DNA of 5,338 bases from CAIOJG01 sp964477455. GTDB taxonomy: Bacteria; Patescibacteriota; Patescibacteriia; Magasanikbacterales; GWA2-37-8. Below, one piece after another: positions 1 to 5,338 of this stretch. Under the pieces are notes generated by a model that saw only the letters and a list, made by a program, of their open reading frames with translations, did not search any database and was not told the DNA's origin. The translations under genes were made by a program, and so were the position numbers. The DNA is taken from NCBI GenBank assembly GCA_964477455.1, contig CAYZHG010000003.1, forward strand, positions 1-5,338, written 5' to 3'. Within the stretch, counting starts at the first letter, position 1. Every line of letters begins with the position of its first letter.

Positions 1-222
1 ATATTTTTCTATGTCGTTATCATTTTTGAATGTCTCCGAATTGGTCTCTGTAAAATCTCCATAATTCGCTTCTCTCAAACGTTTGTCTTGGATAATTTCG
101 TATTAATTATTTTTACTTTGTTCAATCCCCAATTCCGAAAGTTCACCTGGCGCCCAACCGGTGGCGAGATCGTGTTCGTTGTCGGTGGTGGTGCCGTGGA
201 CGAAGTATGTGATGATGAGCAT
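1..222 (-). pseudogene. Decayed histidine phosphatase (phosphoglycerate mutase-like) gene, internal deletion, cut by window edge
   Basis: An ATG at 220-222 (minus strand) opens 39 codons reading MLIITYFVHGTTTDN and, further on, TGWAPGELSELGIEQSK. This matches the start of histidine phosphatase superfamily proteins, where a His-Gly motif carries the phosphorylated histidine and a G-x-LSELG-x-Q block follows. A TAA stop is at 103-105. The same frame continues immediately with YEIIQDKRLREANYGDF and runs open to the window edge; this second block is the conserved RLRE-NYGDF segment of the family. In intact members the two blocks are separated by roughly 35-40 residues that include the Ser-Asp-Leu-x-Arg-Ala region with a phosphate-binding arginine. 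That segment is missing here and replaced by a stop. I therefore read it as a pseudogene made by an internal deletion; the product would be inactive. No Shine-Dalgarno site is visible. A sequencing or assembly error is less likely, since it would have to remove over 100 bases. The family assignment rests on recalled motifs, not a search. Confidence 0.7.
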
Positions 223-235
223 ATTTTTTTGAGTA

Positions 236-264
236 TTGACGGTTATTCGTTTGGGTGGTATATT
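236..264 (+). promoter_or_regulatory. Sigma-70-type promoter for the candidate small RNA
   Basis: Plus-strand -35 TTGACG (236-241, 5 of 6 to consensus), a 17-bp spacer, and -10 TATATT (259-264, 5 of 6) preceded by TGG, which gives an extended -10 element. The predicted start is near 271. No plus-strand protein gene follows, but a structured segment and a terminator do, so the promoter most likely drives a non-coding RNA. It lies divergent to, and just upstream of, the start of the decayed phosphatase gene. Confidence 0.6.
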
Positions 265-270
265 AACTTC

Positions 271-390
271 AGAAGATAAGTCCTTAGGGTAAAGCTTTGT
301 GGAGGGCGCTCTCCATCAGGAGCATCCCGTTGAAGCAGAGACATTCCCAAAAGGCTCTTACTAAATCCGCTTTTATAGCGGGTTTTTTAT
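271..390 (+). ncRNA. Candidate structured small RNA of about 120 nt beside a DUF3800 gene
   Basis: The segment lies between a near-consensus promoter and a Rho-independent terminator on the plus strand, with no convincing reading frame. By eye it folds into one nested rod: 277-280 with 357-360 (UAAG/CUUA), 282-285 with 351-354 (CCUU/AAGG), 287-289 with 346-348 (GGG/CCC), an asymmetric internal loop, 294-298 with 332-336 (GCUUU/GAAGC, one G-U), then 304-306 with 326-328 (GGG/CCC) and 308-311 with 320-323 (GCUC/GAGC), closed by an 8-nt loop UCCAUCAG at 312-319. A competing local hairpin pairs 300-304 with 311-315. It resembles no tRNA, rRNA, RNase P or tmRNA that I know. Its 3' end is antisense to the end of the DUF3800 gene. 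As I recall, structured RNA motifs near DUF3800 genes have been reported in comparative screens; I cannot say whether this belongs to one of them. Ends are approximate. A 5' UTR role is unlikely because no plus-strand gene follows. Confidence 0.5.
363..390 (+). terminator. Rho-independent terminator of the small RNA, overlapping the DUF3800 3' end
   Basis: AATCCGC (364-370) pairs with GCGGGTT (378-384) through seven pairs including one G-U; the outer A363-T385 pair can add one more. The loop is TTTTATA, and the T-run 383-388 follows directly. The T-tract is on the plus-strand side only, so it mainly terminates plus-strand transcription. The right arm also encodes the last codons (Asn-Pro-Leu-stop) of the minus-strand DUF3800 gene. 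Confidence 0.75.
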
Positions 391-993
391 TTGTATGAGT
401 CGATATCCCATGCTTTTAAATACGTGGTTAGTGCCGTTGGAATATTCCTTATATAAAGTATTGGAGATAAAGTCCGCAAGTTCGATGAGAATGTCTGCGT
501 ATGAAGGTGTCGCAATAAAATCGGAGGCAGTGCTATTGAATTGTTTATTTAAGAAATCTTCTATTTCTTTTTTGAAAATCTTTTCTCCCAATCTTCCGCC
601 CTTGTGTTTTCTGGCATCAATAATTATTTTTACTTTTTTATATTCACCAATAGATAATTCAATAAAAAGTTTTTTTAATAAGTCTGCATATACAGAATCA
701 AATTTCATTTCTTTTTTATCAAAATAGGTGTAGGGTATTTCCTGTGTAAGTTGAAAAACTGACAGAATGTTAACGTCATTTTTGCCTAATAATTTTATAC
801 TTTTTTCTCTTAGTTTTTCAAAATGTGAATCAGTCGCATGAATGCGACGTTTAGTTTGTGCAAATGATTTACGTATTAATTTCCAGCGTTTTCGGAGTGC
901 CTCGTCGTGCAAAACAGAAAAACCATTAATGCTAATAAACATCTTGCCTTTAGACTTTTGCAAATTGTATGATTCATCAAGGTATATATTCAT
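373..993 (-). CDS. DUF3800 domain protein, predicted RNase H-like fold (206 aa)
   Basis: The protein begins MNIYLDES, the hallmark Asp-Glu-Ser motif at the N-terminus of DUF3800 proteins (D6, E7). Later come a basic stretch ending in RRIHATDSHFE (H52, about 49-59), a strand ending in IIIDARKHKGG (D127), and ILIELADFISN (D174), matching the family's final 'LQ-x-AD' helix. The three acidic positions fit the metal-binding layout of an RNase H-like fold; nuclease activity is inferred, not shown. About 206 residues is normal for the family. I chose the ATG at 991-993 rather than the one at 1039-1041: the family starts at MNIYLDES, and the upstream codons lie inside a promoter and an inverted repeat. 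There is no Shine-Dalgarno site; a -10 box 7 nt upstream suggests a leaderless mRNA. The gene is much more AT-rich than the DUF2779 gene and hsdR, a sign of separate acquisition. Its stop overlaps the small RNA's terminator. Confidence 0.82.
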   Translation of the reverse strand: MNIYLDESYNLQKSKGKMFISINGFSVLHDEALRKRWKLIRKSFAQTKRRIHATDSHFEKLREKSIKLLGKNDVNILSVFQLTQEIPYTYFDKKEMKFDSVYADLLKKLFIELSIGEYKKVKIIIDARKHKGGRLGEKIFKKEIEDFLNKQFNSTASDFIATPSYADILIELADFISNTLYKEYSNGTNHVFKSMGYRLIQIKNPL

Positions 994-1000
994 GTCATAT

Positions 1001-1029
1001 ATTATATCAAAAATAATATAACAGTTCAA
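1001..1029 (-). promoter_or_regulatory. Promoter of the DUF3800 gene, likely giving a leaderless mRNA
   Basis: On the minus strand, -35 TTGAAC (1024-1029, 4 of 6), a 17-bp spacer, and a perfect -10 TATAAT (1001-1006). Only 7 nt separate the -10 box from the ATG at 991-993, so transcription would begin at or within a base or two of the start codon. The absence of any Shine-Dalgarno sequence fits this. It means the DUF3800 gene can be transcribed independently of the genes upstream. Confidence 0.6.
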
Positions 1030-1033
1030 TTTT
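1022..1033. repeat. 12-bp repeat, copy 1 (CAGTTCAATTTT)
   Basis: Exact 12-bp match to 2554-2565, in the same orientation and also immediately upstream of a minus-strand gene. Here it contains the -35 box of the DUF3800 promoter. A 12-mer pair can occur by chance in 5 kb of AT-rich DNA, so only the paired location makes it notable. Confidence 0.3.
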
Positions 1034-1060
1034 AAACCCATCTAATTCGATGGGTTTAAA
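1031..1060. terminator. Perfect 12-bp inverted repeat between the DUF2779 and DUF3800 genes; probable bidirectional terminator or operator
   Basis: TTTAAACCCATC (1031-1042) is exactly complementary to GATGGGTTTAAA (1049-1060), with a 6-nt spacer TAATTC. It starts 3 bp past the DUF2779 stop and ends one base before the -35 box of the DUF3800 gene. As RNA it forms a 12-bp hairpin, but neither side has a long T-run beyond the arm's own TTT, so termination is probably modest. Its symmetry and contact with the -35 box also fit a protein-binding operator. Confidence 0.5.
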
Positions 1061-1063
1061 TAA

Positions 1064-2551
1064 TCAATTTATTTTCCTCAAAACCTCCCATATCCTCACC
1101 ATCGCCCAAGTATCCATCCCACAATACTCCAGCAAATCCCTCTCAATCTGCTTCTTCTCACCATCAGAAGTATCCCCCGAAATCATCCGCTCCCACCGTT
1201 CACTCGCCTGATCCCCTTTGGAAATATTCAAACTTTTATACGTCAACTCCGGCACAATCACCGGCAACACTCGCTTGATACTCGCACTCCCCTTGAAAGC
1301 CGAATCCACATAAAGATTTTCCGAAAAAATAGTTTTCAAATCAAACATCCCATCATTGATATCCCCCAAAAATTTCGCATAATCCGGATGCAACTCCGCC
1401 AATTTCGTATTGCGATCCCGTTCATAAATACTATGCCAAGCAATCACCGTCCCGCGTGGATCAATATCCTGTTTCATCCGTTCCACGAGTGGCCGCGTCA
1501 GATCTCCATTGGTATCGGTAATCAAAAATTCTTTATGTTCAATCCGCCCATCGGCTTGCATGATATGTAGAGAATATTGAAAAGGCGTATGTTCATAAGG
1601 TCCAAAGCCATCAAACATCGGAATCGCACAAACAAAAGCCTCATAATCAAAAAACTGCAAAGGAAAAACCAATTTGTCCAGCGCCGCTTTTATCGCCACC
1701 TCATCAATCACCGGTTTGCCCAGCGAGCAAGCATCATATTGCGCCTGCTTGGCACCCGTGAGCACCTGTGGATTATCGATATCTTCGATTGCATATATCC
1801 CTCTATCTATCCAATCATAAAGTATCTTTTTACTCGCCCCAATCCGATTGATATCATGCACCGAATATTCCGGCACCTGTGGGTTGGAATAAACAAAAGT
1901 AGTACACTGAGCATTTCTTCCTCGGTACAAACATTCACACCCTTTCTCTTCCGGCATATCCAAATATTGTTTTATTTCCTTCATCTGCCCCATCACTTTC
2001 TCTTGCGATTCCAAAACTTCATCAGTCAAATCCACTATGACAAATAATTTTTCATAATCAATTTTCCCAACTTTTTTATATTCTCGGTTCAAATGAATCA
2101 CCCCAGTTTTAATAATTTTCAAACCACTTTTTTCAATCACAATTTTCTGAAATGCCAAGTCGTGGACATAGTGATATGGTTCTTTCCTTTTAATATCGTT
2201 TGAGGCTTTTACCTCATACAGCTCATAGCCATCTTTGGCTTTATTATAAATCAAAATATCCGCGCGAATATAAAAAACATCTTGCGCAAAAGTCGCTTGA
2301 AATATCACCGCTTGTTTTTTCTCCAAGTATTGCGCGGTGTCGTGAATAGCGTCTGGTCCAAAACTATCTACCAAAACACCATTCGGAAACAAATGACGGG
2401 CTTCTTCATCGGCCATGTTCCCCTCTTCGATTATTTTCTTTTCAAAATCCGATAATTCAACACCGTCAAAAAGCTCTGGTTTGTGCTTTTTGAGCCAGAG
2501 GTTCTTTTTGCAGAATGTGTAGTCGAGGTAGTCGGTTTTGGTGATTTGCAT
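1064..2551 (-). CDS. DUF2779 protein: Cas4-like PD-(D/E)XK nuclease domain plus DEDD-type exonuclease domain (495 aa)
   Basis: N-terminal half (about 1-220): C14 in a CKKNLWLKKHKP stretch, the EEARHLFPNG helix and turn (49-58), D98 in RADIL and E113-x-K115 in YEVKAS form a PD-(D/E)XK active site. C205, C207 and C216 with C14 give the one-plus-three cysteine layout of Cas4/AddB-type Fe-S nucleases. C-terminal half (about 295-495): FFDYEAF (D302, E304), AWHSIYE (371-377), FDLKTIF (D404) and LLEYCGMDTWAMV (D480) form the acidic set of a DEDD-type 3'-5' exonuclease of the DUF2779 family; GSASIKRVLP (421-430) is typical of it. Both activities are predicted from motifs only. The protein probably processes or degrades nucleic acid in the cytoplasm; no signal peptide or membrane segment is seen. 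The gene is GC-richer than its neighbours, starts at an ATG 41 bp after the preceding gene, has no clear Shine-Dalgarno site, and ends in TGA. Length looks complete. Confidence 0.85.
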   Translation of the reverse strand: MQITKTDYLDYTFCKKNLWLKKHKPELFDGVELSDFEKKIIEEGNMADEEARHLFPNGVLVDSFGPDAIHDTAQYLEKKQAVIFQATFAQDVFYIRADILIYNKAKDGYELYEVKASNDIKRKEPYHYVHDLAFQKIVIEKSGLKIIKTGVIHLNREYKKVGKIDYEKLFVIVDLTDEVLESQEKVMGQMKEIKQYLDMPEEKGCECLYRGRNAQCTTFVYSNPQVPEYSVHDINRIGASKKILYDWIDRGIYAIEDIDNPQVLTGAKQAQYDACSLGKPVIDEVAIKAALDKLVFPLQFFDYEAFVCAIPMFDGFGPYEHTPFQYSLHIMQADGRIEHKEFLITDTNGDLTRPLVERMKQDIDPRGTVIAWHSIYERDRNTKLAELHPDYAKFLGDINDGMFDLKTIFSENLYVDSAFKGSASIKRVLPVIVPELTYKSLNISKGDQASERWERMISGDTSDGEKKQIERDLLEYCGMDTWAMVRIWEVLRKIN

Positions 2552-2553
2552 GT

Positions 2554-2565
2554 CAGTTCAATTTT
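2554..2565. repeat. 12-bp repeat, copy 2 (CAGTTCAATTTT)
   Basis: Second copy of the 12-mer at 1022-1033, here two bases upstream of the DUF2779 start codon. It overlaps a small AT-rich inverted repeat, CAATTT-TTT-AAATTG (2559-2573), in the 41-bp gap before the gene. I see no convincing promoter in this gap, so the DUF2779 gene may be co-transcribed with hsdR. Confidence 0.3.
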
Positions 2566-2592
2566 TTAAATTGTTATAAATATGAGAAACTG

Positions 2593-3108
2593 TTACTTTA
2601 TTTCGGTTATTTTATTAAATCGTAAGTAGTCAATTATTTTAGGTGTTAATAAGCCGGGTTTATTTTTTTCGATAAATTCAAAAAATCCACAAAGATCAAC
2701 TTGGTCATTATCGTTAAATCTTTCAAAAATATCAACAACATCCTTCTTTTTAAGTCTATTAATAAATATTTCAATAATTGCAAAAAAAATGTTGCTCATT
2801 TCATAATTGCTAATTGAATATTCACTAATAAACCGATTTTTTATGCTATCTTTGATAAAGAAAGGCATCTGCTCTATTAGCAGGCACACTCTTTCTTCTT
2901 TAAGGTATGGTTTTTTTAAAACAAAATTTTTCCATCCGTTTTTATTCTGACATTCGGTTATTAATTGTTCTAAAAGAGAATAGGTTTTAATTGTTGTTAT
3001 TTTTATATTAAATAATGCTCTTATAAAAAAGGGCACAAGTTTATCGATTTCTTCTGGAGTGAATTCAAAAGAAGCACTCACGCCGTTATATTGTGTTCCT
3101 AGTTTCAT
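2593..3108 (-). CDS. Unrecognised small protein coupled to hsdR (171 aa)
   Basis: I do not recognise this protein. It begins with a short strand-like stretch (MKLGTQYNGVSASFEF) followed by TPEEIDKLVPFFIRAL and then almost entirely predicted helix, rich in Phe, Ile, Lys and Asn. It has no signal peptide, no clear membrane span, no metal-binding cluster and no nuclease motif that I can see. Late acidic stretches (FERFNDNDQVDLCGFFEF) lack the spacing of a known calcium loop. I chose the ATG at 3106-3108 because GGA lies 6 nt upstream (3115-3117). A TTG at 3139-3141 would add 11 residues and overlap the hsdR stop as TTGA, a classic translational-coupling arrangement, so 182 aa is possible. Either way it is tightly linked to hsdR and probably in its operon. 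At about 25% GC in places it is more AT-rich than hsdR. It could be an accessory or control protein of the restriction system, or an unrelated passenger. Confidence 0.7.
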   Translation of the reverse strand: MKLGTQYNGVSASFEFTPEEIDKLVPFFIRALFNIKITTIKTYSLLEQLITECQNKNGWKNFVLKKPYLKEERVCLLIEQMPFFIKDSIKNRFISEYSISNYEMSNIFFAIIEIFINRLKKKDVVDIFERFNDNDQVDLCGFFEFIEKNKPGLLTPKIIDYLRFNKITEIK

Positions 3109-3137
3109 ATTTATTCCAAAATTACGAGCTGGCTTCT

Positions 3138-5338
3138 TCAATTATTAACATAATCTTTGGTCTTGTTAGAGTAGAGACCTTTTTGGAAATCAATAAAGAG
3201 GTGCCTGATTTTAAACACATCTCCGAGTTCTTTTTCAGCATTGGCAATAGCATAATATTTAAGATTGAGAAGTTGTGGTAATTTTTCTTCGTCCAATTCT
3301 TCAACACCATTGTCAACATATTTATTTAAAACAAATTGCAAAAATCCAGTTTGTTTTTCATCTAATCCGTTTAAAATAATATTTTTTGTAATATCAACCC
3401 TCTCCGTTCTACTAATAGGCTTGGTAGCAAAAGATACATAGGCGAGCACATCAAACAAATCACTCTGCTCAGCATCAATCAATTTTTGTAATGTTTCCAG
3501 TTCGTCTTTACCAAAACCGGCTTCGGCAATTTTTTCTAAAAATACTTTTCGTGTGGTTGGGTTTGACCAAATTTTTCGGAGCTCTTCTTCGCTGTTAAAA
3601 AATTCAGGCATAGTTCCAAACATATTATCCATAAATTCCTGAACAGAAACCGGTTTACCATCAGCGCTCCAAAAAGAAGTAGAAATCATATGTTGAATTT
3701 CTCGCTCTTTACCATCGCGCAATTTTATTTTTAATTTTTTAAATTGTTCCGTCGGCTTGTCTCGTAGAATAGCCCCGCCAAAATCCTTGATTGTGGTTTC
3801 ATATTTAACCGGTGGTTGGTTTTCGGTTGTTTCGCTTACCGGTTCTCCGTCCCATTCCGGATCGGCAAAATGGTGGTACGCATCCACAAAATCATAAATA
3901 GTAAAATATTCTTTACCATCAAAAAGCCGAGTTCCACGACCAATAATTTGTTTAAATTCAATCATTGAATTTACTGGTCTCATAAGAACAATGTTGCGGA
4001 TATTACGCGCATCCACACCAGTAGAAAGTTTTTGTGAAGTAGTCAAAATAGTTGGTATAGTTTTTTCGTTATCTTGAAATTCACGCAAAAATTGTTCACC
4101 ACGAAACCCATCATTAGCCGTTACTCGCACACAATAATTTGGATCTTTATTTTCTTTCATTTGATTTACCAAATCACGCACGGCCGCCGCGTGGTCTTGG
4201 GTTGCGCAAAATATTATTGTCTTTTCATTTTGATTAATTTCATCCAGTATAACTCGCACTCTTTTTGCCTCTCTGGCTTTGATCTCAATTATTTTATTAA
4301 AATCCGGCTCGGTATATATTTTTCCTTCTTCCACTTCACCTTCCACAATTTGGTCGTCAGAAGTGTAAATATAATCATCAAGAGTTGTTTTGATTCGTTT
4401 GACTTTAAATGGAGTTAAAAAGCCGTCATTTACACCCTCTTTGAGTGAATAAATATAAACTGGTTCACCAAAATATTTGTAAGTATCCACATTGTCCTGT
4501 CGCTTTGGTGTAGCGGTCAAACCAAGCTGAACAGCTGGAGAAAAATATTCTAAAATTCCACGCCAATTACCTTCGTCATTGGCGCCACCACGATGACACT
4601 CGTCAATAATAATAAAATCAAAAAAATCTGGTGGATATTCACCAAAATAAGGAGCGCCTTCCGCTCCACTCATAAAAGTTTGAAAAATTGTAAAATAAAC
4701 ACTACCACTCATCGGTACGCCACCCTTTTTTCGAATATCCAAAGGATTGATACGCACCATTGCATCGGTTGGAAAAATTGAAAAATCATTTCCAAACGCC
4801 TGGTCAGCCAAAATATTTCTATCCGCCAAAAACAAAATTCGTGGTCTGCGAGATCCATCTCTCTTTAAATTCCAGCGAGTCTGAAATAGTTTCCAAGCGA
4901 TTTGAGCTGCCACCGCGGTCTTGCCTGTCCCTGTGGCCATGGTAATTAGTATCCGTGTTTTTTCTTGCGCCACCGCATTTAATGCGTTGTTGATCGCCAG
5001 TTCCTGGTAATATCGTTTACCTTTTTCACCTTCAGACGAAACCGCATCGAATTTTTCGTTCCATTCTTCGTTTGTGGCAGGCTGATCAGAAAAAGTTTTC
5101 ATCCACAATTCATCCGGAGTTGGAAAATCTACAACACTTCCTTCCCGTCCCGTTTTCATGGAAATTTCATAAATCGCCTTGCCATTGGTGGCATAAGTAA
5201 AATCAATTTGTAATTTTTGTGCGTACGCTTTTGCTTGTCCTACACCCTCAGACGCCGATAAATTTTCTGCCTTAGCTTCAATGACTCCAATTTTACGATT
5301 TTTATACACCAAAATATAGTCGGCAATTTCCGGCTTAC
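3138..5338 (-). CDS. hsdR: Type I restriction enzyme R subunit, EcoEI-like (HsdR), 5' end outside window
   Basis: The frame is open to the right edge, so the true start lies beyond it; 732 residues are visible (numbered from the first complete codon). The N-terminal nuclease domain shows D6 in ADYIL, E20-A-K22 and Q34-x-x-x-Y38, the PD-(D/E)XK and QxxxY signature of HsdR. The SF2 translocase follows: Walker A ATGTGKT (134-140), LADRNILADQ, DECH box (245-248), LTATP (273-277), SQKLSTGVDARN (434-445) and QIIGRGTR (463-470). The C-terminal part (about 520-720) matches the EcoEI-type R-subunit domain. EcoEI-like R subunits are usually near 800 residues, so perhaps 50-70 are missing. With HsdM and HsdS it cleaves unmodified DNA after ATP-driven translocation; those genes are not in this window and may lie upstream to the right. 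All visible catalytic motifs are intact, so the subunit appears functional. It ends in TGA, directly followed by the small unknown gene. Confidence 0.93.
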   Translation of the reverse strand, partial: KPEIADYILVYKNRKIGVIEAKAENLSASEGVGQAKAYAQKLQIDFTYATNGKAIYEISMKTGREGSVVDFPTPDELWMKTFSDQPATNEEWNEKFDAVSSEGEKGKRYYQELAINNALNAVAQEKTRILITMATGTGKTAVAAQIAWKLFQTRWNLKRDGSRRPRILFLADRNILADQAFGNDFSIFPTDAMVRINPLDIRKKGGVPMSGSVYFTIFQTFMSGAEGAPYFGEYPPDFFDFIIIDECHRGGANDEGNWRGILEYFSPAVQLGLTATPKRQDNVDTYKYFGEPVYIYSLKEGVNDGFLTPFKVKRIKTTLDDYIYTSDDQIVEGEVEEGKIYTEPDFNKIIEIKAREAKRVRVILDEINQNEKTIIFCATQDHAAAVRDLVNQMKENKDPNYCVRVTANDGFRGEQFLREFQDNEKTIPTILTTSQKLSTGVDARNIRNIVLMRPVNSMIEFKQIIGRGTRLFDGKEYFTIYDFVDAYHHFADPEWDGEPVSETTENQPPVKYETTIKDFGGAILRDKPTEQFKKLKIKLRDGKEREIQHMISTSFWSADGKPVSVQEFMDNMFGTMPEFFNSEEELRKIWSNPTTRKVFLEKIAEAGFGKDELETLQKLIDAEQSDLFDVLAYVSFATKPISRTERVDITKNIILNGLDEKQTGFLQFVLNKYVDNGVEELDEEKLPQLLNLKYYAIANAEKELGDVFKIRHLFIDFQKGLYSNKTKDYVNN

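Noticed and set aside
88..279. Plus-strand open frame of 63 codons with a TTG start
   Set aside because: It is the reverse shadow of the decayed histidine phosphatase, whose conserved motifs read on the minus strand, and it also runs across the small-RNA promoter.
301..328. CUGAUG on the minus strand, suggesting a hammerhead ribozyme
   Set aside because: The required GAAA partner after stem II and a proper three-helix junction are not present.
316..338. UCAGG ... AGCAG pair resembling the helix 8 core of signal recognition particle RNA
   Set aside because: The expected GGAA tetraloop hairpin between them is absent (13 nt of different sequence instead), and the best fold pairs these bases differently.
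243..344. Minus-strand 33-codon ATG frame inside the small-RNA region
   Set aside because: It has no Shine-Dalgarno site, no recognisable domain, and its sequence is explained by the RNA helices and promoter on the plus strand.
395..727. Plus-strand 110-codon frame
   Set aside because: Antisense shadow of the DUF3800 gene, which has the family motifs.
994..1041. Longer DUF3800 form starting at the ATG at 1039-1041
   Set aside because: The extra 16 codons lie in the inverted repeat, -35 and -10 elements, and the family's conserved start is MNIYLDES.
1577..2047. Plus-strand 156-codon frame
   Set aside because: Antisense shadow of the DUF2779 gene; very Ile/His/Arg-rich composition typical of a reversed coding strand.
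3122..3319. Minus-strand 65-codon frame overlapping the hsdR end
   Set aside because: Out-of-frame shadow of the hsdR C-terminus, whose EcoEI-type domain continues through this stretch.
4074..4418. Plus-strand 114-codon frame
   Set aside because: Antisense shadow of the hsdR helicase domain.
1..5338. CRISPR array, tRNA, rRNA, insertion sequence or transposase
   Set aside because: No spaced direct repeats, cloverleaf, rRNA segment, terminal inverted repeats or transposase motifs were seen on either strand.

Overview
The window looks like a defence or accessory island from a small-genome bacterium, most likely of the Patescibacteria/CPR (Parcubacteria-like) type. This is an inference from four things: AT-rich composition, no strong Shine-Dalgarno sites, a DUF2779 protein, and the remains of a histidine phosphatase whose N-terminal sequence resembles versions I associate with CPR genomes. 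TGA ends two of the genes and tryptophan is encoded by TGG, so the code is standard and not a TGA-reassigned one such as in Mycoplasma or Gracilibacteria/SR1.

All protein genes lie on the minus strand, so the island reads from right to left. At the right edge is the 3' part of hsdR, the restriction/translocation subunit of a type I restriction-modification system; its 5' end is cut off by the window. Directly downstream, overlapping or nearly touching its stop codon, is an AT-rich gene for an unrecognised, mostly helical protein of about 171 residues. After a 41-bp gap comes a 495-residue DUF2779 protein that appears to join a Cas4-like PD-(D/E)XK nuclease with cysteine ligands to a DEDD-type 3'-5' exonuclease. 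A perfect 12-bp inverted repeat follows it. Then comes a separate, very AT-rich DUF3800 gene with its own near-consensus promoter placed so that the mRNA would be leaderless or almost so.

The left 372 bases contain no intact protein gene but are informative. A good plus-strand promoter (236-264) and a Rho-independent terminator (363-390) bracket about 120 nt that fold into a nested rod-like structure: a candidate small RNA. Its terminator overlaps the last codons of the convergent DUF3800 gene. Published comparative-genomics screens have, as I recall, reported several structured RNA motifs found beside DUF3800 genes, so an RNA plus DUF3800 module is the most interesting reading of this window. 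To its left, on the minus strand, is the wreck of a histidine phosphatase gene: the N-terminus and a later conserved block are in the same frame, but the catalytic middle is missing and a TAA stop sits at the junction.

Taken together: a type I R-M locus with a coupled small gene, then a predicted nuclease/exonuclease fusion, then a predicted RNase H-like DUF3800 protein next to a structured RNA, inserted beside a decayed housekeeping-type gene. Composition changes sharply between these pieces, which suggests assembly from separately acquired parts. Whether they act together cannot be told from sequence alone.
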